Of a stretch of 64,000 nt of DNA, positions 1 to 8,094 are shown in pieces. The stretch is taken from contig VXOR01000098.1 of NCBI GenBank assembly GCA_009840005.1, positions 1 to 64,000 of the forward strand, in the 5' to 3' direction. This DNA is from Gemmatimonadota bacterium (GTDB lineage: Bacteria; Latescibacterota; UBA2968; UBA8231). Positions within the stretch are counted from its first letter, which is position 1. Each line of letters starts with the position of its first letter. The notes under the pieces are model-generated. The model was not told the DNA's origin and made no database searches. It was given only the letters and a program-made list of their open reading frames with translations. The position numbers and the translations under genes are program-made.

Positions 1-779
1 AACAAACAACAGGCCAAAAACATATCGGCGATAGGATTCATGCAACAACGCCCTAGAGAAGAGAAATTGTATCCGTAATTATAGGGGTTGGGTTTTGAGA
101 CCTGAAACCCGGAGGATTTCAGCTTGTCCTTAACCTGTTCGACTATATTCATCAGCTTAGAAATTCCACTTGCCGTTTCTTTGGAATACATCAGACAGAT
201 CTCCTCGGTGGAAAATATCACGGGTTTTGGGACAAACCTTTCGGATAGGTGATTGTAAAACTCGCGTATCAATTCGTTTTCAAGCTCTTCGGGAGGACCA
301 AGTTTTTCAACGAATTGTTTCCAGTATATAGGAGGAAGAATCCGGATCCGGCCACTCTGATCGTCCTCATACGCTTGGGCCTTGAGTTCTTCTTGGTGAT
401 GATAACCGGCAGGAATCAAGAAGAGGACGAAACCTGTCTGTTCATCTTGGATGGCTTTTTGGGTCCATGGAACGTATGCCTCTTGCTGCGCGGGTTGTAG
501 CCCCCTCTCCTCTTTGACCTTGATCTCGATGACGAGTATGAAATCGTGTCCGCGAATGACGAGATCTGGGATTCCCTTCCCAATGCCTCCCGAACGGTGC
601 GTTTCGATAGAATTGATGCAGGAAAGGTTGACTTTCTTCCGTATGTCTTCTGGAAGTGTCCTCTGGAGGGCCTGCCGAACCGATTTATACCGGTAGAGGA
701 GGTTCCTGAATACTATCGTCACGGCGTTTTCGTTGAGGCCGTCGAAGATGCTCATGTTGTTCCGGTCTGATCTTGACAT
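1..779 (-). CDS. PD-(D/E)XK nuclease-like protein, 3' end beyond the window
   Basis: Translating the minus strand from the ATG at 779-777 gives about 259 codons without a stop before the window edge. Residues 65-90 contain GKGIPDLVI followed by LVIEIKVKEE, the Asp and Glu-x-Lys spacing of the PD-(D/E)XK nuclease fold, so a DNA-cleaving or nuclease-derived role is likely. The N-terminus (NENAVTIVFRNLL) is predicted helical; there is no signal peptide or membrane segment. It lies 82 bases downstream of the TOPRIM gene on the same strand, consistent with a third gene of the ATPase/TOPRIM operon. No strong ribosome site precedes the chosen ATG; the next ATG (MSIF) is eight codons further in. Fold call is moderately firm; the exact family is unknown. 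Confidence 0.7.
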   Translation of the reverse strand, partial: MSRSDRNNMSIFDGLNENAVTIVFRNLLYRYKSVRQALQRTLPEDIRKKVNLSCINSIETHRSGGIGKGIPDLVIRGHDFILVIEIKVKEERGLQPAQQEAYVPWTQKAIQDEQTGFVLFLIPAGYHHQEELKAQAYEDDQSGRIRILPPIYWKQFVEKLGPPEELENELIREFYNHLSERFVPKPVIFSTEEICLMYSKETASGISKLMNIVEQVKDKLKSSGFQVSKPNPYNYGYNFSSLGRCCMNPIADMFLACCL

Positions 780-861
780 AAGTGCGGTATAGATAGGGAG
801 AATCTATCATAGAATGGATTGCGTGTCGGCGCATTGAGCCGACTGGACGCCGCGGACGAAC

Positions 862-1389
862 TCAATGTTTGAGTTTGCGGTACTCTTGGCACGACTCGTC
901 CAAGGACGGCGGTACGGGTGGCCTGAGCTTTTGGTCCTCATGGCACATTCGGTACAATTCTTCGGCAAAGGGACGAGAATCCTTCGACTTATAGGCACTG
1001 TAGTCCACTGTTTCGTTAACCGAAGTGCCGTCCAAGTAGGCAAACCAAGTCTCTATATTCCGTCGCGGAACGATGATGAGCACGGGGTCTGCTCGTTTCC
1101 TCGCAGGAACCTGTTGAGTCTTGCACTCATTATCAAGCTGGGATCGTCGGGCCTGTGTCGTGTGTGTGTCCGCGTCAATGACGACGATCAGGAAGGCGTT
1201 TTGCCGACTGCGAATGGCCTTCAATTCGCTTGGGTACTTTTCTCGAACCCATTGCTCGCCGGATTGGGAGCCATGTGGAATAGGCAACGTTGTGATGTCG
1301 CGAGCTTTGAATTGTCGCCGACGCAGAAATCGGCGTACGAACGTGTCTGTGGCCGCGTCCTCGCAGAGCAATACTATTCGGACGCTCAT
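862..1389 (-). CDS. TOPRIM-fold (DUF4276/RloB-like) protein paired with ATPase
   Basis: A 175-residue protein starting MSVRIVLLCED. A reading frame extends further upstream, but the ATG at 1389-1387 overlaps the ATPase stop as ATGA, the usual sign of translational coupling, so I place the start there. TOPRIM-like features are a Glu in the first strand (LLCED, residue 10) and a DxD motif (VVIDADTHT, Asp72 and Asp74), which bind divalent metal in nicking or cleaving TOPRIM proteins. Later blocks (PRRNIETWFAYLDG) are conserved-looking. Known two-gene ATPase plus TOPRIM pairs (AbiL/RloAB, PARIS, and the fused OLD nucleases) act in anti-phage defence, with the ATPase controlling the TOPRIM effector. 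Assignment to a named subfamily is inference. Confidence 0.75.
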   Translation of the reverse strand: MSVRIVLLCEDAATDTFVRRFLRRRQFKARDITTLPIPHGSQSGEQWVREKYPSELKAIRSRQNAFLIVVIDADTHTTQARRSQLDNECKTQQVPARKRADPVLIIVPRRNIETWFAYLDGTSVNETVDYSAYKSKDSRPFAEELYRMCHEDQKLRPPVPPSLDESCQEYRKLKH

Positions 1390-2486
1390 TCCCAGCGTCT
1401 GGCTATGGTTTCGGACAGTGGCAGTCCATCGACGGTATCCTTCGGTTCTTTGCTTACCCGCACCGGGCCGTCTCCGTCGCGGAAGAACCATCTGCCATTC
1501 GCGCCCGCCATGTAATCGATTATCACGGGGTGATGCGATGCGACGACAACCTGCCCCAAGGACTCGCCGACCCGCTCAACCGCTTCGGCGAGCCAAGGCT
1601 GTACTTCCCCAAGGGCGAGGTAGTTAGCGGGCTCGTCGATAAACAGCGAAACTTGACGATCCGTAGAGAGGTGGGTCAGGCTGTACATGGCGATCAGGGC
1701 CCGTTGGCCATCGGAGAGCTGATCGAAACCGTAGCGAATAAGTTTGGACGACGGGCTTTGAAAGATTGCTTTAAGGGCGCGGGAGTTCTCTCCAGATTCC
1801 GCCAAACGGATCGAGTCGAAACCTGGGAGCACTTCACCCAGAATCTCAAACAGCGGACTGATGGATCCCATATTCTCCTGCGCAGCACGACGATACCAGC
1901 CGACGAAGTTCTGCATCCAAGGCTCTAGAAACTCGTCCTCGGTTCTCGTTTCTGCAGACATAATAGGCGGACAGCAGCTAACAATTATGTAATTAGCGAT
2001 CTCCTTCTTGAACTGTGTTAGCTTCCTATTGGCGCTCATTTCGTTCAAGAAGCAGATCCCGGACTGCGACCAGTCGAAGGGATACGAAGGGCCTTGGGAA
2101 TAGTCATCGTCATATAGCTGCGCGTTTCCGTTCTTGAATTCAAAAATCGGGTTCCCGTCGTGTTCAAGCGTTTCTTCCCCGACTCGCATCATGCCACGAG
2201 AGAGGTCATGCTCGACCACGAGCGAATAACTGTAGGCTTCACCGGCGACGCGGGTCTCGATTTCAAATCGCTGCTCGCTGCGTTGGCTGTTGAGCGAAAT
2301 GTCCCGGGCTGGGAATACTGCATCCACTCTCGATCCCCGCACGACTAGACTCTGGATGTTCCTGAGCACGTTCAGAACGGAGGTCTTGCCCGTGCCGTTC
2401 CTACCTAGGAAAACGTTCGTCTCGTCGAGATCGAGTTCAAAGTTTTCCAGACAACGGAAGTTGTCCACGTAGAGTCTTGATAGCAC
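1386..2486 (-). CDS. ABC/RecF-type AAA ATPase, defence-system sensor candidate
   Basis: A 366-residue ATPase. Walker A GRNGTGKT lies at about residues 28-35 after LYVDNFRCLENFELDLDE, the N-terminus typical of AAA_15/AAA_21 ATPases. An LSDGQRALIA signature, a Walker B SLFIDEP and a switch-like VVASHHP follow near the C-terminus. I chose the GTG at 2486-2484 because AAGGTG stands six bases upstream and because it removes a 54-residue low-quality extension that would overlap the preceding gene; GTG starts slightly upstream remain possible. The stop overlaps the TOPRIM start. Such ATPases are usually cytosolic dimers that sense DNA ends or phage proteins and gate a nuclease partner. Confidence 0.85.
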   Translation of the reverse strand: MLSRLYVDNFRCLENFELDLDETNVFLGRNGTGKTSVLNVLRNIQSLVVRGSRVDAVFPARDISLNSQRSEQRFEIETRVAGEAYSYSLVVEHDLSRGMMRVGEETLEHDGNPIFEFKNGNAQLYDDDYSQGPSYPFDWSQSGICFLNEMSANRKLTQFKKEIANYIIVSCCPPIMSAETRTEDEFLEPWMQNFVGWYRRAAQENMGSISPLFEILGEVLPGFDSIRLAESGENSRALKAIFQSPSSKLIRYGFDQLSDGQRALIAMYSLTHLSTDRQVSLFIDEPANYLALGEVQPWLAEAVERVGESLGQVVVASHHPVIIDYMAGANGRWFFRDGDGPVRVSKEPKDTVDGLPLSETIARRWE

Positions 2487-2635
2487 AGGTATCACCTTTA
2501 CCAGTTGGATTTGCCAGACCACTGACGTGGTCACCTCCGTATCAATGTCGTTGAGATGGTATCGATATGTCAAGAAGACCGTGGCAAGACGCCCGACCCC
2601 ACTGGTTGCGCAGCCATCTACGCGTACTGTCCTCC

Positions 2636-4864
2636 TCAGCGCTGCCAATAGTACGACACTTTGAGCTGCAGCGAGCGGCTAGCTTGTTCCAGCCCTCCCT
2701 CCGTATCCCACACCTGATTGTACACTATGAACAGATCGCTGCCGGGCAGGTAGCGGTAGTTGAATAGGAAATTGCCGCCCACTAGTTCTTGGGCGCTGTT
2801 CGACTGCAAGAAGCCGCGCACGAACATGTCGGGTGAGAAGGAATAGAGGAAGCGGTGTCCGAATAGGTGGGTGTTGAAAGCGCCGTTGGGTAGGTTGATG
2901 TGGTTGAACTCGTAGGTGCCTTCCAACTCTAGGCGGGCATTGTAGCGCCAGATGGTCTCGGCGGAAATGCGCTGGCGGGTACCGTTGAAAAAATCGCCGT
3001 ATTCATACGAAGCGCGGCCCGAGAGGCGGCGGCTCGAATTGGCGAAGAGATTGAGTGAGTAGCTGCCAAATTCGTACGCGCCTATGGGGATTTCCTGCTC
3101 GTCGCGTATCTCAAAAGCCTCGTCTAAAAGCTCGTAGCGCTGGCGATAGCGCGCCCCGAACCAGTCGCCGATTTCCAAATTGACAAAGGCGGAGAATTGA
3201 AAGTCGCGGCTCTGCAAAGTGTTACCCCGATCCATCAGATAGGTAAAGCGCGGTCCGATCGAGAACATGCGGATCCAGCCGATGTCTGGGCGGGGTCGGT
3301 AGCGCCCGCTGCCTTTGAAGCGGCGGATGTCGGTACGCGGCACAAAGCCCACTTCGGGCGCAAAATCTTCTTCCATGTCCAGATAGTTTAGGCGGGTTTC
3401 AAAGCGGCCTTGGCGATAGTCCAGTTCCAGCAGGCCGGCTCGGTCGCGGCCTTCCACTTGGGGAGTCCAAGTTTTGGCGGCAAAGCCGCGCAGGTTGAGG
3501 GCGGCTTGCAACAGCGACAGGGTAAAATCCACGCCGCCGGTGCGGTTGTAGTTGGCCTCGGAGCCGGGTTGCTTGTCGATGGCGATAAAGCCGAGGTTGG
3601 AGCGGCCCAGCATGTCGCGCTTGATGCGCAGGACTGTGAAGTCGGTCTGGGCCACGTGCAGAGTGTCGAGGATGGTGTCCTCACGGCCCTCTTGGTTCTC
3701 CTCTTCATCGACAAAGGTCATGGCTTGGGTGGTCATGCGCAGAGTGCCAATTTGATAGGGACCGGCCCGTCCGGTGAGTTTGCCTCCGGCCAATACGGGC
3801 AGGTTGTGGCCCTCTTCAATGCCAATGCGACGGCTGTAGAACAGCAGGGTGGGTGGCCGGCCGCCGGAGCCCTGCCTTTCGACGCGTTCGCCGAATTCAA
3901 AAATGCCGGCTCCTTCGAGGAAGAAGTCGCGTTTTTCGGGGAAGAACAGGCTGAAGCGGGTGAGGTTGATCTGCTCTTGATCGGCTTCCACTTGGGCGAA
4001 GTCGGTTTTGTAGGACAGGTCCAAGGTCAGCGAAGGCGTGAGGCCGTATTTGAAATCTAGGCCTGGGTCTAAGTCGTATTCCGTAGAGCCATCAGCGGCG
4101 AAATCGCGCTGGGTGCCGCTCAGCAGGAAGGGGACGACCGCTAGGGGCGGGCGGCTCTGCAACTGGCCCAAACCTGTCAGGACGGCTAGGCGCGAGGTGC
4201 GGTAGCGGCCCCGAAAACCATAGGATTGGGGCGGGGGAACGAGAAATACTTCCTCGTTTTTGCGGCGAATGGCGCGGCCGATGTTAATGCCCCACACGGC
4301 TTGGTCGCTGTCGGGATAGCGCACCTGATCGAAGGGAATGGCTACTTCGGCACTCCAACCCAAACTGTCGATGCGAGTGCGGCTCTGCCAGACGCTGTCC
4401 CAGGCTTGGTTGCGGGTGCGGCCCTCGTCGGTGAGCAGCAGGTCTTGGCGCGCGCCCAAGGGATTGGTGCTAAAGTAAAAGCCGCCGCGGCGATCGTTAT
4501 AGGGATCGAGGATAATTTGGATATTGTCGTTTTCGTCCAACTCGGCATCGCGCCGCATTTGGTTGGCCACTAGGCGGTCGGCCTCGCTGTCGAAACAGCG
4601 CAGGGCAAAATACAGGTGATCGTCGTCAAAGAGGATGCGGACCTCGGTCTGCTCGGTGGGCGGGGCACCTTCGATGGGTTCGCGCTGGAAAAAGTCGGCT
4701 ATGGTTGGGGCTTGGTGCCAGACTGAATCGTCGAGGCGACCGTCGATGTTAGGGGGCGTGGACGTGCGGGTGGCTTGGACGACGGGGGTTTCCCCAGCTT
4801 GGCTTGGTGCGGCGAGCAGCGCTAGGACGACGGCGCTTTTGGCAATGGACGATAGAAGGTTCAA
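2636..4864 (-). CDS. DUF5916 outer-membrane protein with CBM9-like domain
   Basis: A 742-residue exported protein. Residues 1-23 form a signal peptide ending SQAGE. Residues about 30-190 have the CBM9/DOMON-like pattern (PPNIDGRLDDSVW, FDDDHLYFALRC, FYFSTNPLGARQD) seen at the start of DUF5916 proteins. The remainder is a long series of alternating amphipathic strands rich in aromatic residues (LRGFAAKTW, GARYRQRYELL) ending in YYWQR, as in an outer-membrane barrel with a C-terminal aromatic. The start codon is TTG at 4864-4862; no ATG gives the signal peptide. No strong ribosome site is seen. The family is common in Bacteroidetes-like and Poribacteria-like genomes; its substrate is not known, though a glycan is likely. 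Confidence 0.85.
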   Translation of the reverse strand: MNLLSSIAKSAVVLALLAAPSQAGETPVVQATRTSTPPNIDGRLDDSVWHQAPTIADFFQREPIEGAPPTEQTEVRILFDDDHLYFALRCFDSEADRLVANQMRRDAELDENDNIQIILDPYNDRRGGFYFSTNPLGARQDLLLTDEGRTRNQAWDSVWQSRTRIDSLGWSAEVAIPFDQVRYPDSDQAVWGINIGRAIRRKNEEVFLVPPPQSYGFRGRYRTSRLAVLTGLGQLQSRPPLAVVPFLLSGTQRDFAADGSTEYDLDPGLDFKYGLTPSLTLDLSYKTDFAQVEADQEQINLTRFSLFFPEKRDFFLEGAGIFEFGERVERQGSGGRPPTLLFYSRRIGIEEGHNLPVLAGGKLTGRAGPYQIGTLRMTTQAMTFVDEEENQEGREDTILDTLHVAQTDFTVLRIKRDMLGRSNLGFIAIDKQPGSEANYNRTGGVDFTLSLLQAALNLRGFAAKTWTPQVEGRDRAGLLELDYRQGRFETRLNYLDMEEDFAPEVGFVPRTDIRRFKGSGRYRPRPDIGWIRMFSIGPRFTYLMDRGNTLQSRDFQFSAFVNLEIGDWFGARYRQRYELLDEAFEIRDEQEIPIGAYEFGSYSLNLFANSSRRLSGRASYEYGDFFNGTRQRISAETIWRYNARLELEGTYEFNHINLPNGAFNTHLFGHRFLYSFSPDMFVRGFLQSNSAQELVGGNFLFNYRYLPGSDLFIVYNQVWDTEGGLEQASRSLQLKVSYYWQR

Positions 4865-5019
4865 GATACAGGCTCAGGGCTCTCGCTTGAGCAGGTGAAG
4901 CTCAATTTTCGCGGTCTCTCTGTCAAGGAATACGCGCTCGCCGCTTCGTTGACACTCTATATTGGGCAAACTACCTTCCTTCGCCTCTTTCGCCGCAGCA
5001 TTCTACAACGGAGACTGTG

Positions 5020-6672
5020 ATGACCAAACTCCCGCGCCTGATTTTCAATACCGACGGCAACTGGATGCTCTTCTACCTGCCCGGCCGCAATCCCGACGAT
5101 GTCACCCATCAACTCGACGAACTGGTTCCAGCCGGCGTTGACGCCCTCGCCGGACTTATCGGCATTGACGACGACGTGGTCTGGCGCGGCAGTCCGCATT
5201 CGGCCATGTGGGGAGACGAGACGGAAGTTTGGGACCCCGATCCCGATGTGGATGCCGACGGCAAGCCGGTCCGCAAGATGACGTCTGGCGGCTTTGAACT
5301 TAACCGCCTTGAACAACTTTACAACTGCATGGATGCGGTCATCGCCGACGGTCGCGAGCTAATGCAGGTCTATATCGACGGCTGTCGGCGGCATGGCATC
5401 GCGGCAATCGCATCGATGCGTATGAACGATGCTCACACTTCCGACGAGGCGCGCGAGTGGCAGGTGCGCAGCCGCCACAAGAAGTCGCGGCCCGATTTGC
5501 TAATCGGCTCCCCGACCCCGACGCGTGCGGGTGGTGCCGACCGCTGGAATTTTTGTTGGCAATGGGACTATGAGCAGGAGGAGGTGCGAAACCGCTTTTT
5601 AGGGCTCGTCGATGAGACCTTGGAGCGCTACGACTTCGACGGCATTGAACTCGATTGGATGCGCGGGCCGCCGTACTTCCGGCCCGGGCGCTTGCTCGAC
5701 AACCTTCGGCTGAGCTCAGGTCGAAGCCTCGACATTCTCACCGAGTTCATGCGCCAAGCCCATGCCATAGTGCGCCGCCATAGCGAGCGGAAGGGAAAGG
5801 CGATCTCGCTGCTGACGCGGGTGCCCCCTTGTCTCGCTGAAGCGCGTGGTATTGGCATCGACGCGACGGCTTGGATCCGCGAGCCGGTGGCGGACTTGTT
5901 CGTGCTGTCCTCGGCCTCGTACTGCCCGGCCCGCATCGACATCGCCGAGGCCGTCGCCTGCGCCGAGGAGAGCAAGGTGCCGATTTACGTGGGATTCGAC
6001 GGGGCCACGCATCTGACCTCGCCGCACGAGGGGTACGAACGCGGCGTGCCTGCGGTCCTGCGGGGCGTGGCGCTGAATGGGTACGAACAGGGGGCTGCTG
6101 GCGTTTACATTTTAAACTACGACTACCGACATCACCGCGCTTCGCCTTTTGAAGAGGAGGAGTACAACGAAGACCACCTCAATCTCCTGACCGATCTGAC
6201 CGATCCCGAACGGCTGGCGCGGCGCGACCGCAGCTATTCGGTGTCCGATTCCGCCTTGGGAGGTGTCGTCCAGCACACGCCCGGGGACCACTACCCGCAG
6301 GTGCCCCGCGCCTTGAGTATGCCGGCGCGCGCGACCGGCGGCCTCGGGTACGAGATGACTCTCATCATCGAAGACGATATCGAAGCTGGCCTCGCCGATG
6401 GCCGCATCCTCGGCACTGAGTTGCGCTTGCACCTCACGGATTACGAAGCCTGCATGGATCGCATTTTCTGTCGAATTAATGGTCGCGCTGTCTCACTCGC
6501 TGGTGCCACCAAGCTGGAAAACGAGCTCGGTTCCTGGCTCGTCGTGAAAGATCCCCCCATTCAGCGCGGAGAGAACTTCGTGCTCCTAGGACTCGACGGT
6601 TTGCAGACACCTGATCCGTGGCCGATGCTGCACCAGTGCGAGGTGATGGTGCTGGGATGTGATAGCGCCTAG
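5020..6672 (+). CDS. TIM-barrel glycoside hydrolase-like protein
   Basis: A 550-residue protein without an obvious signal peptide. Its pattern is a TIM barrel: LIFNTDGNW at the first strand, a central YDFDGIELDWMRGPPYF block (residues about 205-220) where acidic residues sit as in GH10-like (GHL10/DUF187) hydrolases, then AISLLTRVPP and PIYVGFDGATH strands and a beta-rich C-terminal domain after about residue 400. It is divergent from the DUF5916 gene. The ATG at 5020 is preferred to the adjoining GTG at 5017 because CGGAG lies six bases upstream of the ATG. Probable role is breakdown or modification of a saccharide; I cannot name the substrate, and a non-catalytic role is possible. Confidence 0.65.
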   Translation: MTKLPRLIFNTDGNWMLFYLPGRNPDDVTHQLDELVPAGVDALAGLIGIDDDVVWRGSPHSAMWGDETEVWDPDPDVDADGKPVRKMTSGGFELNRLEQLYNCMDAVIADGRELMQVYIDGCRRHGIAAIASMRMNDAHTSDEAREWQVRSRHKKSRPDLLIGSPTPTRAGGADRWNFCWQWDYEQEEVRNRFLGLVDETLERYDFDGIELDWMRGPPYFRPGRLLDNLRLSSGRSLDILTEFMRQAHAIVRRHSERKGKAISLLTRVPPCLAEARGIGIDATAWIREPVADLFVLSSASYCPARIDIAEAVACAEESKVPIYVGFDGATHLTSPHEGYERGVPAVLRGVALNGYEQGAAGVYILNYDYRHHRASPFEEEEYNEDHLNLLTDLTDPERLARRDRSYSVSDSALGGVVQHTPGDHYPQVPRALSMPARATGGLGYEMTLIIEDDIEAGLADGRILGTELRLHLTDYEACMDRIFCRINGRAVSLAGATKLENELGSWLVVKDPPIQRGENFVLLGLDGLQTPDPWPMLHQCEVMVLGCDSA

Positions 6673-6779
6673 GAGCGCTGTAGCAGGCGAATTGTCATTG
6701 CCGATCACAGCTTGTCATTCTGAGTCCAGCTTGCCTATCGGGGACAAGCCGATGAGTGGAGAAGCATTGCTCACTACGC
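6673..6779. other. Short intergenic spacer, nothing recognised
   Basis: The 107 bases between the hydrolase-like gene and the convergent UPF0175 gene contain no convincing ORF. A weak repeat of TTGTCATT occurs twice but forms no strong hairpin. Confidence 0.4.
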
Positions 6780-7037
6780 TCACAGACGTCCCAATTCCTT
6801 TAAAGTCGCCCGATCTTCCTCGTAATCCGCCACGTCATAATGAACAGGGATGTTTCTGCTCCCTAGCATGAACTGGAAATCCCACGCGCTCATGTCGGCC
6901 ATTTCTCGCGCTTTGCCGAAAGACAACTTACCCTGCTGGAACAGATAGACTGCTAACTCTCGCTTCAATTCCTCGGGGGTCATATGCGTTATATTGAGTA
7001 TTTCACGCGGTATTTCTATCGGCACGGTAGAAGACAT
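6780..7037 (-). CDS. UPF0175 family small protein (antitoxin-like)
   Basis: An 85-residue protein matching the UPF0175 pattern: an N-terminal helix (LKRELAVYLFQQGKLSFGKA), then AREMADMS and a C-terminal DYEEDRATLKEL. Members are small helix-turn-helix-like proteins usually acting as antitoxins next to a PIN-domain or DUF3368 toxin. Here no toxin gene is visible on either side: a pseudogene lies upstream and a convergent gene downstream, so it is an orphan. The ATG at 7037 is preceded by a good GAGGAGGG ribosome site. Cytosolic DNA binding is expected from the family but is not shown here. Confidence 0.85.
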   Translation of the reverse strand: MSSTVPIEIPREILNITHMTPEELKRELAVYLFQQGKLSFGKAREMADMSAWDFQFMLGSRNIPVHYDVADYEEDRATLKELGRL

Positions 7038-7167
7038 GTTATTTCCCTCCTCTGCATTACTTAGAGGCTGTTCTAGAATTCCTCATGTCGTCCATTTTGC
7101 AGAAAAAAGAACCTAGGAGCAAGGGCATCTCGCCTACGAAAAAGCTCATTTCTCCTTTCTTGACTCT

Positions 7168-7762
7168 TCACGGTGCGAACCGATACTCCACCGGCAACTG
7201 AGCTACGTCTGTGATGCTCGAGTCGGCGTGGTAGTAGATGTTCACGCGTCCTGTGCCGCAGTCGCCGAACTCGTCGCAGGAGAGCGTGCCGATGATGCCT
7301 TGAAAGTCGGTCGTCGCTCCGATTTCTTCGCGCAGGTCGTCGCGGTCGATGTGCAACTTACCGCCCACCTCTACTGCAACGGATTCGATAGCGCTGAGAA
7401 GTAGCGTCGTGGCGTCGTAGGAGTGGAAAAAGAAGTTGGCGTCGGTAGCAGCTTGGTACTCGGCCGACAGCGCCCTCGCTGCCGCTGTCGCTTGAACACA
7501 TGGTATCTACCGGCTGACCGAGCGAGACTGCGCGACCGTGAATGAGGCCATAGTCCTCGACGGCCAACTCGATAGCCTTCTGGATCGACTCGGAAATATC
7601 CTACAGGCCCGTGAGCGGCAGCATGGAGCGCACTTGCACGGCTGCGCCTGCGTCAACTTCGACCGCGCCGAGTGGTCCTGCCTCAAAGCCGAGCGGTTTA
7701 TCCTCGCCGCATCCTGCCGCGAGCGCCGCGAGGAATGCGACGTGGAATACTCTGTTAGCCAT
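7168..7762 (-). pseudogene. Decayed LivK-type substrate-binding protein gene
   Basis: From the ATG at 7762 the minus strand reads a lipoprotein-like leader (LAALAAGCGED) followed by VQVRSMLPLTG, the start of Peripla_BP_6 branched-chain amino acid binding proteins. A TAG interrupts the frame at 7603-7601; the same frame continues with AVEDYGLIHGRAVSLG. Near 7490-7510 the homologous reading shifts frame and jumps straight to the C-terminal part (FFFHSYDATTLLLSAIESV, then GIIGTLSCDEFGDCG and LPVEYRF), so about 200 central residues are missing. One nonsense codon, one frameshift and one large deletion make it non-functional. A more intact relative of the same superfamily is at 43097-44386. Confidence 0.75.
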
Positions 7763-7946
7763 TGGTGTATATCTACTGATGGTGTTGGCCAGCGGCGTAA
7801 GGTATCACGGTCTGTCTTCGGCTGCAATCCTGCCGCAGGTTGGAGATGACCGACTGCAACTTACCTATTACATTAGATATGAAAAGGCGAGATATCGTCC
7901 CTGAGTGGGGCCTTACAGACTGTATGCAAGAGATTCGCATAACTTC

Positions 7947-8094
7947 ACTGACGTTACGCACGGGCTTCTTGGGTAGGAGATGCTTCGCTTCGCTCAGCAT
8001 GACAGGGGCTGATGCCCTGCTTCTCGGTGTCATGCTGAGCGGAGCGAAGCGGAGTCGAAGCATCTCTATGAGCTGAACGATGCGTAACATCAGT
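7947..8094. repeat. Nested inverted-repeat element upstream of the PKS
   Basis: Outer arms 7947-7960 and 8081-8094 share CTGAYGTTACGCA in inverted orientation (13 of 14 bases). Inside, 7977-8004 and 8028-8066 form a second inverted repeat built on GATGCTTCG and CTCAGCATGACA; the right arm carries 11 extra bases of GCGGAGCGAAGC type. The inner palindrome recurs at 46653-46739, and the outer arm sequence recurs once at 40654-40667. This has the look of a MITE/REP-like element. The right outer arm overlaps the first codons of the annotated PKS frame. The rest of the 7763-8079 interval holds no gene that I can support. Confidence 0.7.

Noticed and set aside
865..1515. Long plus-strand frame of 216 residues
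   Set aside because: It is antisense to the TOPRIM/ATPase genes, has no domain-like pattern and no ribosome site.
3410..4060. 216-residue plus-strand frame inside the DUF5916 gene
   Set aside because: Antisense shadow of a well-supported gene; composition is Gly/Ala-rich as expected from reverse reading.
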